A DNA stretch of 13,938 nucleotides from Sulfurovum sp. UBA7648 (GTDB lineage: Bacteria > Campylobacterota > Campylobacteria > Campylobacterales > Sulfurovaceae). Position numbers and translations under genes: made by a program. Positions 1-6,412 of the stretch are shown one piece after another (the stretch's first letter is position 1; each line of letters begins with the position of its first letter). The notes beneath the pieces are model-generated. The model was given only the letters and a program-made list of their open reading frames with translations, was not told the origin of the DNA and did no database searches. The stretch covers positions 135,278 to 149,215 of the forward strand of contig DLIG01000015.1 of NCBI GenBank assembly GCA_002483605.1. The letters run 5' to 3'.

Positions 1-131
1 TATGGTGTTTTGTAATAGCAGACGGCATTACAACTGTAGCCGAAGGCGGAGGACTCAATAATATAGCTCCTACAATCTTGAAACTTATGGGCTTGGAAAT
101 TCCAAAAGAGATGGATAAACCATTGATATAA
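1..131 (+). CDS. gpmI: 2,3-bisphosphoglycerate-independent phosphoglycerate mutase, C-terminal end (partial)
   Basis: Only the last 42 codons are present, and the gene enters from the left edge. The frame (codons from position 3, stop TAA at 129-131) reads through VIADGIT, then EGGGLNNIAPTILKLMGLEI and ends in MDKPLI. The GGGL-N-IAPTIL-LMGLE-P-EM pattern is the conserved C-terminus of the alkaline-phosphatase-superfamily GpmI, which interconverts 3- and 2-phosphoglycerate in glycolysis and gluconeogenesis in the cytosol. The Mn-binding and catalytic parts lie outside the window, so activity cannot be judged. A 113-base gap separates it from the next gene; a weak ATGAA/TTCAT stem just after the stop is not followed by a T-run, so I do not call a terminator. 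Confidence 0.85.
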   Translation, partial: WCFVIADGITTVAEGGGLNNIAPTILKLMGLEIPKEMDKPLI

Positions 132-205
132 GATAAAATGAATTGCTTTTTTCATCTTACGGTAATTTATAAAATAAAGATAAAATCAATGAAGTAATAA
201 TTTTT

Positions 206-237
206 TATGATATGATTTTAGAAATGATTTCAGAGGG
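206..237 (+). promoter_or_regulatory. Possible promoter and ribosome binding site for the TerB-like gene
   Basis: Two overlapping TATGAT hexamers (206-211 and 211-216) sit in a T-rich stretch upstream of the gene at 245, followed by a good ribosome binding site AGAGGG (232-237) seven bases before the ATG. The hexamers fit a sigma-70 -10 element, and Campylobacterota promoters often lack a clear -35. This is the first plausible start point for a transcript that could run through the small gene, fabG and the two-component system. AT-rich DNA gives such matches by chance. Confidence 0.35.
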
Positions 238-244
238 ATGATCC

Positions 245-589
245 ATGGAAACAAAAATAAAACAGTCAGTAGCTATATTGTTAGCACATATTATCAAAAA
301 AGATAAACGTGATGTTGCAAAAGAAGCACCATTGTTTTGTTCTTTGCTTGGAGCTGATTTTGGCTGCAGCCATGAAGAGGCAATATCTCTTTTGAAAAAT
401 GCCATTAAGAGTGATTATGATCTAGAAGAGCATTTGGATATTATAAATCATGCCTGTTGCAATGATAAAATAAGCAAAATGCATCTGTTGGAGCAGCTCA
501 ATCATATCATATACTCAGACGAGATAACATCTCAGGATTATGAAGAGTTTGAATATATCAAAAATCGCCTGTTTTCGTGTGATAAGTAA
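245..589 (+). CDS. Small TerB-like helical protein (hypothetical)
   Basis: The product is a 114-residue acidic, cytosolic, all-helical protein with no signal peptide or membrane segment. Hydrophobic spacing, an aspartate-containing stretch near residue 20 (KKDKRDVAKEA), FGCSHEEAISLL at residues 40-51 and IIYSDEITSQDYEEFEYI near 88-105 resemble TerB/DjlA-N-type domains. These have two related helical halves, each with an acidic loop followed by a glutamate-led helix. The family is linked to tellurite-resistance proteins and co-chaperones, but I cannot assign a function here. The ATG at 245 is fixed by AGAGGG seven bases upstream; an in-frame ATG at 224 hits a TGA after four codons. It lies 25 bases before fabG in the same direction and probably shares its transcript. 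The TerB link is a fold-level guess. Confidence 0.75.
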   Translation: METKIKQSVAILLAHIIKKDKRDVAKEAPLFCSLLGADFGCSHEEAISLLKNAIKSDYDLEEHLDIINHACCNDKISKMHLLEQLNHIIYSDEITSQDYEEFEYIKNRLFSCDK

Positions 590-614
590 AATAAAATTTT
601 AAAGTGGAGGAATA

Positions 615-1358
615 ATGAAATTTACAGGTAAAAACGCATTGGTCACCGGAGCCAGCAGAGGAATCGGGGCAAAAATAGCCATTGTTTTGGCAGGTTATGG
701 ATTGAAAGTATGGATCAATTATCGAAGCGGTGAGACTCAGGCGCTTGAGGTAAAAAAAATTATTGAAGAAGCAGGTGGCAAGGCTGAAATTTTAGGTTTT
801 GACGTGAGTGATGAAGCAGCATTTGTAGAGGGCGTCAAACATATTGTCACAACAGACGGAGAACTTAGCTATTTAGTAAACAATGCAGGTATTACAAATG
901 ACAAATTAGCACTTCGCATGAGTGGCGATGATTTTATGGGCGTAATAGAAGCCAATCTCAAGTCTGCTTTTGTAGGGTGTAGAGAATCGCTTAAAATTAT
1001 GAGCAAGCAGCGCTTTGGAGCAGTAGTAAATGTCTCTTCCATAGTAGGGGAGAGCGGAAATGCAGGCCAAACTAATTATGCAGCTAGCAAAGGCGGTATG
1101 ATAGCTATGAATAAAAGCTTTGCACTTGAAGGTGCAAGCAGAGGTATCAGGTTCAATACTATTACCCCAGGTTTCATAGCTACAGAGATGACCGAGGTGT
1201 TAAAAGAAGAGATCAAAGCTGCATTTACGGCTAAAATCCCATTAGCCAGGTTTGGTGAAGCATCAGAAGTGGCTGAGGCGGTAGCATTTTTGCTTAGCGA
1301 TCATTCTAGCTATATTACAGGCGAGACGCTTAAGGTTAATGGCGGCATGTATCTATAA
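615..1358 (+). CDS. fabG: 3-oxoacyl-[acyl-carrier-protein] reductase FabG
   Basis: FabG reduces 3-oxoacyl-ACP to 3-hydroxyacyl-ACP with NADPH in each cycle of type II fatty acid synthesis, in the cytosol. The 247-residue protein has the normal family length. It shows the classical short-chain dehydrogenase features in order: the nucleotide-binding TGASRGIG (residues 11-18), NNAG (89-92), the catalytic tetrad N114, S142, Y155 and K159 (in YAASK), TPGFIATEMT (184-193), and the C-terminal GETLKVNGGMYL. GGAGG at 606-610 lies four bases before the ATG. Its usual partners acpP, fabF and accA are not next to it; they resume at 6086, after a 4.7-kb segment of regulatory and TonB-dependent transport genes. 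The response-regulator gene starts only 15 bases downstream, so it is probably co-transcribed with fabG. Confidence 0.95.
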   Translation: MKFTGKNALVTGASRGIGAKIAIVLAGYGLKVWINYRSGETQALEVKKIIEEAGGKAEILGFDVSDEAAFVEGVKHIVTTDGELSYLVNNAGITNDKLALRMSGDDFMGVIEANLKSAFVGCRESLKIMSKQRFGAVVNVSSIVGESGNAGQTNYAASKGGMIAMNKSFALEGASRGIRFNTITPGFIATEMTEVLKEEIKAAFTAKIPLARFGEASEVAEAVAFLLSDHSSYITGETLKVNGGMYL

Positions 1359-1373
1359 AATTTAGGAGAAGAT

Positions 1374-2027
1374 ATGCAAGCAAAAATATTACTACTTGAA
1401 GATGACAGATTGCTAAATGCAACACTAAAAGATTTTTTAGAAGATGAAGGGTTTGGTGTAGATACAGCATTTGACCCATATAGTGCATTTGATCTGACAT
1501 ATAAAAGGAAGTATGATTGCTATCTTTTGGATGTTAAATTGCCGTATGAGAGCGGGTTTGATATGCTTGCTAAACTAAGAAATAGCGGAGATATGACCCC
1601 GGCTATGTTTATAACTTCCAAAAATGATACCGTATCCTTACAGCAAGGTTTTGATGCAGGGGCCGATGATTATCTAAAAAAACCGGTAGATTTGGACGAA
1701 TTATTGTGTCGTGTGCGTGCACTTTTAAAAAGACAGATCAGGGTCCAAAAAGTAGAAATAGGCGAATATCATTTTGACATATATAGCAAAAAGCTTTTTA
1801 AAGAGAATGAAGAGATGGAGTTAAGTATAAAAGCAGGGCAGTTATTACAATTATTGCTTGAAGCTAACGGAAGGGTATTGTCATTGGACGAGATAAAAAC
1901 CGCACTTTGGAGCAGCGCCAGCGAAGCAAGCGATGGTTCCTTGAGAGTTTATATCACTCAACTCAAAAAGTATTTTAATGACAATATTCAAAATATCAGA
2001 GGTGTAGGCTATTGTTTGGAAAGATAA
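1374..2027 (+). CDS. OmpR-family response regulator
   Basis: This 217-residue protein is a DNA-binding response regulator. The receiver domain (about residues 3-117) has the acidic pair E9/D10/D11, the phosphoacceptor D53 in LLDVKLP, the switch T81 and the conserved K103 in the LKKP loop. A winged-helix output domain follows (about 124-217), with the recognition-helix region SDGSLRVYITQLKKYF and the terminal RGVGYCLE wing typical of OmpR/PhoB proteins. AGGAG at 1364-1368 supports the ATG at 1374. The gene begins 15 bases after fabG and overlaps the kinase gene by 16 bases, so the pair is translationally coupled. Phased TTTAACA repeats upstream of tonB and the receptor (2862-2894, 3719-3772) are its most likely targets; this is inference from architecture and adjacency. 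No such repeats precede this gene, so autoregulation is not evident. Confidence 0.93.
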   Translation: MQAKILLLEDDRLLNATLKDFLEDEGFGVDTAFDPYSAFDLTYKRKYDCYLLDVKLPYESGFDMLAKLRNSGDMTPAMFITSKNDTVSLQQGFDAGADDYLKKPVDLDELLCRVRALLKRQIRVQKVEIGEYHFDIYSKKLFKENEEMELSIKAGQLLQLLLEANGRVLSLDEIKTALWSSASEASDGSLRVYITQLKKYFNDNIQNIRGVGYCLER

Positions 2028-2866
2028 AACAAGAAGTTGTAATTGCTGTAATCTTTTTTGAATCATTGATGATATTGTTGTGGATAGTATCATATCTTTT
2101 TTTGGAAGTATATGGATTTTCATTTCATTCTTTTTGGTTTATCTTGGCAATAATGATATTTGCATCATTAGCATTGAGTTATATATTTGTATCTTATTTG
2201 TTGGAATCAAAATATCAAATGCAGCGAAACTTGATATTTATAACCGATGAGATAATACACGAACTAAATATACCGCTATCAACCATTACTGCAAATGCCA
2301 ATATGCTTTCAAAAACGGTATTAACAGACAAGGAAAAGGTTAGGTTAGAGCGAATAGAACATGCAACTATAAGGCTGAAAAGACTTTACGAATCACTAGT
2401 ATATACTATTACAAAAGAGATAGCACCTGTAAAAAAAGAGCAATTTGAGCTTTCGAAAATAATACAAGAATGCACCGAACCTTTTATAGCTCAAGAACGT
2501 AATCAATTTGCATTTGACCTGTCGCCAACCATTGTATTTGCAGACAAGATAGGGTTCGAGCAGGTTTTGGAAAATATCATCTCTAATGCAATGAAACATT
2601 CACCCGTTGATAAACCTATAACTATTTTGCTTCAATCAAATAAATTAGAGATCATTGATAGCGGTGAGGGTATGGATGAGACCGAAATGCTTCATATTTA
2701 CGAGAGATATTATCAGGGCAATATCGAAAGTGACGGCAGGGGAATAGGTCTTGCTGTTGTTAAAAATTATTGTGATAATGAAGGCATCAATATCACTATC
2801 TATTCACAAAAAGGAGAGGGTACTAGAGTGGTTTTGGATATTTCTAAAATAATTTTTCACGCTTAA
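2012..2866 (+). CDS. Sensor histidine kinase with minimal sensor region
   Basis: This 284-residue inner-membrane kinase is the partner of the upstream response regulator. Two membrane segments (about residues 8-31 and 42-64) are joined by only about ten residues (VYGFSFHSFW), with no periplasmic domain and no recognisable HAMP. The DHp helix carries the phosphoacceptor H83 in IIHELNIPLS. The ATPase domain shows the N box (N192 in ISNAMKHS), the G1 box DSGEGMD (216-222) and the G2 box GRGIGLAVV (242-250). The start is a TTG at 2012, with AGAGG (1998-2002) nine bases upstream inside the regulator gene; the next ATG (2069) would cut into the first membrane helix. With such a small loop the signal is probably sensed within or at the membrane. 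The tonB promoter overlaps the 3' end of this gene. Confidence 0.9.
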   Translation: MFGKIKQEVVIAVIFFESLMILLWIVSYLFLEVYGFSFHSFWFILAIMIFASLALSYIFVSYLLESKYQMQRNLIFITDEIIHELNIPLSTITANANMLSKTVLTDKEKVRLERIEHATIRLKRLYESLVYTITKEIAPVKKEQFELSKIIQECTEPFIAQERNQFAFDLSPTIVFADKIGFEQVLENIISNAMKHSPVDKPITILLQSNKLEIIDSGEGMDETEMLHIYERYYQGNIESDGRGIGLAVVKNYCDNEGINITIYSQKGEGTRVVLDISKIIFHA

Positions 2867-2894
2867 TACCTATTTAACATTTACATGTCATACT
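2862..2894 (+). promoter_or_regulatory. tonB promoter with response-regulator-type boxes
   Basis: A CTTAATA heptamer (2862-2868) and a TTTAACA heptamer (2873-2879) lie 11 bases apart, start to start. They precede an extended -10-like TGTCATACT, with the hexamer CATACT at 2889-2894. The stretch 2873-2892 matches the receptor promoter at 3751-3770 at 16 of 20 positions, and in both the last heptamer begins exactly 16 bases before the -10-like hexamer. There is no -35 hexamer; the heptamers occupy that place, as at an activator-dependent promoter. The element overlaps the last codons of the kinase gene. The assignment to the neighbouring regulator is inference. Confidence 0.6.
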
Positions 2895-2934
2895 TCTCTT
2901 CCCCCTTTGTAAAAACTCCTAGAAGAATGCAAAG

Positions 2935-3615
2935 ATGAATAATTATCGCTATGTGATTGCTTTTGGCGGTAGTGTATTTGTTTACATTTCTTTTGGGATT
3001 ATATTTTTTATAATTTCTCATTTTACATACAAAAAAATCACTCCAATCCAAACTCAAAGTGCTATTATATTTGATGTGACACAATTCCAAGAACCTCAAA
3101 ATAAAAAAAATACAAAAATTATGCCCGAACAACCGGTTAAACAAGAAACACTAAAGCCAATTGAGCAAAAATCCATCATCACAAAAGAAACCGTAAAGCA
3201 GCCCAAAGAACCAAAACCGATATCACAACCATTGGATCAAAACAAACAAACCAAAGCTTTATCAAGCAGAACAAGGGTTGATAAGGCAGAAATGAAGCAA
3301 AGCAAACCGCAGGCTACAAATACAACAAAAATAGATAGCAGCGCATTTGAATCTATGATCAAGAATCGCATAAATCAATATAAGTTTTATCCCCCCATTG
3401 CTAAAAATAGAGGCATAGAAGGTGTAATACAAGCATCATTTGTGATATTACCAAACGGCAATGTGAGCGAAATCAGTGTTAGCGGCCCAAATGCACTAAA
3501 AGGAGCTGCAAGAGAGGCGATAACCAGAGCATTTCCAATAGATGTCAGAAATTCACCGGTATCTTTACCTGCTACTATGCATATATCACTACGTTATTCT
3601 TTGGTCTCTGATTAG
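2935..3615 (+). CDS. tonB: TonB-family energy transducer
   Basis: TonB spans the periplasm and passes proton-motive force from ExbB/ExbD to outer-membrane receptors. The 226-residue protein has the full layout: a short cytosolic N-terminus, one membrane anchor (about residues 7-30), a Lys/Pro/Gln-rich linker (about 52-130), and a C-terminal TonB domain (about 135-224). That domain has YKFYPPIAKNRGIEG (149-163), the strand SFVILPNGNVSEISV and the helix AAREAITRAFP. The ribosome binding site is weak (AGAAG at 2921-2925). ExbB and ExbD are absent from the window, so it must borrow a complex encoded elsewhere. It lies between the two-component system and a receptor gene whose promoter carries the same sequence motif, which suggests a dedicated partner for that receptor. 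Confidence 0.9.
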   Translation: MNNYRYVIAFGGSVFVYISFGIIFFIISHFTYKKITPIQTQSAIIFDVTQFQEPQNKKNTKIMPEQPVKQETLKPIEQKSIITKETVKQPKEPKPISQPLDQNKQTKALSSRTRVDKAEMKQSKPQATNTTKIDSSAFESMIKNRINQYKFYPPIAKNRGIEGVIQASFVILPNGNVSEISVSGPNALKGAAREAITRAFPIDVRNSPVSLPATMHISLRYSLVSD

Positions 3616-3718
3616 TAAAAAATTAATATTTTTTTATTTTCTTAAATTTTTCTTTATTGATTATATAAATATTAAAAATTCAAATACTTCCCTATAATCA
3701 ACATATATTTTGTATTAA

Positions 3719-3772
3719 TTTAACGTCTATTTAACAAAATTTAACACCAACTTAACACTTTCACGTCATAAT
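3719..3772 (+). promoter_or_regulatory. Receptor-gene promoter with four phased TTTAACA boxes
   Basis: Four heptamers, TTTAACG (3719-3725), TTTAACA (3730-3736), TTTAACA (3740-3746) and CTTAACA (3751-3757), start 11, 10 and 11 bases apart. They therefore lie on one face of the helix. CATAAT (3767-3772) follows as a -10-like element, giving a predicted leader of about 22 bases before the ATG at 3802 with AGGAG (3792-3796). OmpR/PhoB-type regulators typically bind as dimers to such direct repeats. A separate perfect TATAAT at 3693-3698 lies upstream. If that is the real promoter, the boxes would fall downstream of the start site and act in repression instead. Confidence 0.65.
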
Positions 3773-3801
3773 CCATATTTGAAAAACAAGAAGGAGAAGG
3801 G

Positions 3802-5790
3802 ATGAAACTTAAATGGATAGGCATTTCGCTGGCATGTTGTGCCGCATTAAGTGCAGCTGAGACATCTTTGGGTACTATTGAAGTTGAAGAAAAAATTGAT
3901 ACTCAAGTGGTTAAGAATGTAAGCGGCGAGGAGATAAAATCCGCCGATCTAGGCGAAGCATTGGCCAAAGAATCTGCAAGCGTAAATATAATCAGACGAA
4001 GCGGGATCTCAAATGATGTTGTGATCAGAGGGCAAAAAAAGGATAATATAGTAGTCACGGTAGACGGAGCAAAAATTTGCGGTGCTTGTCCAAACCGTAT
4101 GGATCCGCCAATCTCTCATATACTTTCCAATAATGTTGATTATGTAGAGATAAATGAAGGGCCGTTTGATGTAACTGAATTTGGAAATCTAAGTGCAGGC
4201 GTAAAGGTTCATACTCTTAAACCTACACAAGAGACACATGGCGAAATTGCTTTAAATGCCGGCAGCTGGGATTATCAAAAAGGTTCATTTTTGCTAAGCG
4301 GCGGCGGTGATAAGCTTAGGTTTTTACTTAGCGGTTCAGCAGAGCAAGGCGACCAGTATGAAGACGGCGACGGAGACGATTTCGCAGGTCAAATAGATAG
4401 GGCGATAAGTGATAGTGATGCAATGCCTGCAAATCAATATCAAGATAAATATAGAGACAAAGAAGCATTTACTAAAAAAACTGTTATGGGAAAAGTATAT
4501 TGGGATATCACTGATGACCAAGAACTGAGACTTGGATATACCATGAACAGAAGCGACAGTGTTTTATATCCGAATACACCGATGGATGCAGTATATGATG
4601 ATTCTGATGTCTTTACTTTGGGATATACGGCAAAAAATCTTGGAGAATATTCCAAAAAATTGGAGCTCGAGCTTTACCGTTCCACTGTGGATCACCCGAT
4701 GAGTACAGAGTTTAGAAAAGCCGGTGCTACAAGCTATACAACAGCACATTTAGAGACCAAGATGGAAGGCGCAAAACTTACAAACAGTTTTGATGTCGAC
4801 AACCATGCTATTGCTGTAGGAATAGATGCAAGCAATCGTAATTGGGATGGACACAAGTATAGTACTTTAGTATCCGATGGCTCAATAACGCCGATGGGCA
4901 AAATGATCGATGATGTTGATACTAAAAATCGTGCCGTATTTGCCAAAGACAAGATCAAGATCAATGAGAATGTGAGTCTTGAAGCAGGTGTGAGATATGA
5001 TGATACTACTATAGATAAAGCCAACATAAAACAAAGAGATTTCAACGATTTGAGCGGTTATATGTTTGCTACATATAAAGCAGATAATGAACTCAAATAC
5101 TTTGGAGGCATAGGAAGATCTACCCGTGTACCAGATGCAAAAGAGCTTTATCTTATGGGGTCAGGTACAGCTACCCTTGATGCTGTGACAAATCATGAAA
5201 TCGATCTAGGAATAGAAAAGAAATTTGACAATGCTACGCTCAAAGCTAAAGTTTTCTATAGCGACCTTAGTGATTATATAGCGTATAATGCTACAAGCAA
5301 GCATTATGAAAACGTAGATGCTGCTCTTTATGGCATAGATGTGAGCGGGTCTTATTTTGTGACTGAAGATTTTTCGATTGACGGCAGTATGGCATTTCAA
5401 ATAGGCGAGAAAGATCGTCCGTTAGCCGGCCAAAACGACACCGACTTGCCTGATGTGCCGCCATTTAAAGCAAATATTGGAGCTACATACTCTTATGACG
5501 ATACGTTAAAAATAGAAGGTGATATCATAGCTGCAGCCCCATGGAGCAGATATGATTTTGATAACGGTGAACACAGATTGGATGGTTATATAGTATTTGA
5601 TCTAAAAGCCACAAAAGATCTTGGCAGCGGGTTAGAGTTGAGCATAGGAGTAGACAATCTCTTTGATTCTACATATGCAGTATCAAATAGCTATAAAGAT
5701 CTAACATTGCTTACCGGTACTGATCCTGATGTAATGGTGCTTAATGAGCCGGGACGATATTTTTATGCACAATTAAAATATAAGTTTTAA
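3802..5790 (+). CDS. TonB-dependent outer-membrane receptor, OprC/NosA-like, predicted copper uptake
   Basis: This 662-residue outer-membrane beta-barrel receptor imports a ligand using TonB energy. A signal peptide (residues 1-19, cut after LSAA) is followed by a Ton-box-like LGTIEVEE (23-30) and a plug domain (about 35-140) with VVIRGQKKDNIVVTVDGA and EFGNLSAGVKV. The barrel ends in YFYAQLKYKF, with the terminal aromatic of outer-membrane proteins. The plug carries C96 and M100 in CPNRM, and the barrel carries H298 and M300 in DHPMS. From family knowledge, OprC of Pseudomonas aeruginosa binds copper with a CxxxM pair in the plug and an HxM pair in the barrel, so copper is the predicted substrate. 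C93 nearby and several methionines in predicted loops fit, but prove nothing. It sits alone behind its own promoter. Iron-chelate or another metal ligand is the alternative. Confidence 0.92.
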   Translation: MKLKWIGISLACCAALSAAETSLGTIEVEEKIDTQVVKNVSGEEIKSADLGEALAKESASVNIIRRSGISNDVVIRGQKKDNIVVTVDGAKICGACPNRMDPPISHILSNNVDYVEINEGPFDVTEFGNLSAGVKVHTLKPTQETHGEIALNAGSWDYQKGSFLLSGGGDKLRFLLSGSAEQGDQYEDGDGDDFAGQIDRAISDSDAMPANQYQDKYRDKEAFTKKTVMGKVYWDITDDQELRLGYTMNRSDSVLYPNTPMDAVYDDSDVFTLGYTAKNLGEYSKKLELELYRSTVDHPMSTEFRKAGATSYTTAHLETKMEGAKLTNSFDVDNHAIAVGIDASNRNWDGHKYSTLVSDGSITPMGKMIDDVDTKNRAVFAKDKIKINENVSLEAGVRYDDTTIDKANIKQRDFNDLSGYMFATYKADNELKYFGGIGRSTRVPDAKELYLMGSGTATLDAVTNHEIDLGIEKKFDNATLKAKVFYSDLSDYIAYNATSKHYENVDAALYGIDVSGSYFVTEDFSIDGSMAFQIGEKDRPLAGQNDTDLPDVPPFKANIGATYSYDDTLKIEGDIIAAAPWSRYDFDNGEHRLDGYIVFDLKATKDLGSGLELSIGVDNLFDSTYAVSNSYKDLTLLTGTDPDVMVLNEPGRYFYAQLKYKF

Positions 5791-5810
5791 TAGATTATTT
5801 CTTTTAATCT

Positions 5811-5847
5811 TACTCCCATGCATGTCCATTGGAAATATGGGGGAGTA
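5811..5847 (+). terminator. Hairpin after the receptor gene, without a T-run
   Basis: TACTCCC (5811-5817) is the exact reverse complement of GGGAGTA (5841-5847), with a 23-base loop in which CAT/ATG segments can extend the stem. It lies 21 bases after the receptor stop codon. The bases that follow (GGTGTGGCGA) contain no T-run, so it is not a canonical intrinsic terminator. It may protect the 3' end or assist Rho-dependent ending. Confidence 0.35.
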
Positions 5848-5878
5848 GGTGTGGCGATCTATGCAATGACACTTTCTT

Positions 5879-5941
5879 GTCATACCGAACTTGATTCGGT
5901 ATCCACTCTTTTATGGATTCCGGCTCAAAGCACGGAATGAC
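5879..5941. repeat. Composite palindromic GTCAT repeat, copy 1
   Basis: The element begins GTCAT (5879-5883) and ends ATGAC (5937-5941). The left arm forms a perfect 8-bp hairpin, ATACCGAA-CTTGA-TTCGGTAT, followed by CCA. The right arm is an inverted version beginning TGG, with ATTCCG pairing CGGAAT. The two arms therefore also form one larger palindrome. The same design recurs at 13803-13856 and, cut short, at 13913-13938. It fills part of the 295-base gap between the receptor gene and acpP. It encodes nothing and looks like a mobile or formerly mobile REP/MITE-like hairpin element. Confidence 0.8.
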
Positions 5942-6033
5942 GATTGGTATCCAAAAAATAATAAAAATTACTTCTAAATTACTTTAAAATCTACATTATC
6001 TTATGGCTGTTTTTCATTTTAGTTTGGTGCTTT

Positions 6034-6068
6034 TATGATTTTTTGGGTATACTTCTGCGTATTATAAT
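6034..6068 (+). promoter_or_regulatory. Probable acpP promoter region
   Basis: In the T-rich stretch before acpP there are -10-like hexamers TATGAT (6034-6039) and TATACT (6048-6053), and a perfect TATAAT (6063-6068). The last would place the start site inside the ribosome binding site (AAGGAG, 6074-6079), so the two upstream hexamers are the better candidates. No convincing -35 is visible. A promoter is expected because acpP is highly expressed and is cut off from fabG here. Confidence 0.35.
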
Positions 6069-6085
6069 TATTCAAGGAGTATCAA

Positions 6086-6316
6086 ATGGCATTATTTGAT
6101 GAAGTAAAAGACGTAGTTGTAGAGCAACTAAATGTTAGTCCGGACGAAGTAAAAGAAGAATCTAGATTTGTAGAAGATCTTGGTGCTGACAGCCTAGATG
6201 TTGTTGAGCTTGTTATGGCTCTTGAAGAGAAATTTGATATCGAAATCCCTGACGATCAAGCTGAAAAAATTGCCACTGTTAGTGATGCAATCAACTTTAT
6301 CGAAAGCAATAAATAA
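6086..6316 (+). CDS. acpP: Acyl carrier protein
   Basis: AcpP carries growing acyl chains on a phosphopantetheine arm through all steps of type II fatty acid synthesis in the cytosol. The 76-residue, strongly acidic protein has the diagnostic LGADSLDVVEL motif with the modified serine at S36, followed by helix II and III sequences LEEKFDIEIPDDQAEKIATV. The length is typical. AAGGAG at 6074-6079 lies six bases before the ATG, a strong site suited to an abundant protein. It leads the acpP-fabF-accA set. A long stable hairpin (6352-6390) follows it before fabF and may set different levels for the two genes. Confidence 0.97.
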   Translation: MALFDEVKDVVVEQLNVSPDEVKEESRFVEDLGADSLDVVELVMALEEKFDIEIPDDQAEKIATVSDAINFIESNK

Positions 6317-6351
6317 ATATCAAAAATGCCCCTTATGCGGGGGGATTGAAT

Positions 6352-6390
6352 TGGCTAATGTAAAAAGTTTTAGATTTTTTATATTAGCCA
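6352..6390 (+). other. Perfect 16-bp intercistronic hairpin between acpP and fabF
   Basis: TGGCTAAT (6352-6359) pairs with ATTAGCCA (6383-6390). The stem continues through a G-T wobble, six A-T pairs (6361-6366 with 6376-6381) and a final G-T pair, leaving a seven-base loop TTTTAGA. No T-run follows, so it is not an intrinsic terminator. A smaller CCCC/GGGG hairpin (6329-6342) lies between it and the acpP stop. The pair resembles processing or stabilising structures that separate an abundant upstream message from a less abundant downstream one. The fabF ribosome binding site lies 12 bases beyond. Confidence 0.7.
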
Positions 6391-6412
6391 GAGCAAAGAA
6401 TGAGGAGAAATC

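Noticed and set aside
2927..2938. Tiny ORF ATG-CAA-AGA-TGA ending on the tonB start codon
   Set aside because: It is only three codons, and the weak AGAAG site nearby serves tonB equally well. In A-rich DNA this arises by chance.
3616..3640. A/T palindrome right after tonB as a terminator
   Set aside because: AAAAAATTAATATTTTTT has no G-C pairs in the stem, and such runs are common in this AT-rich gap.
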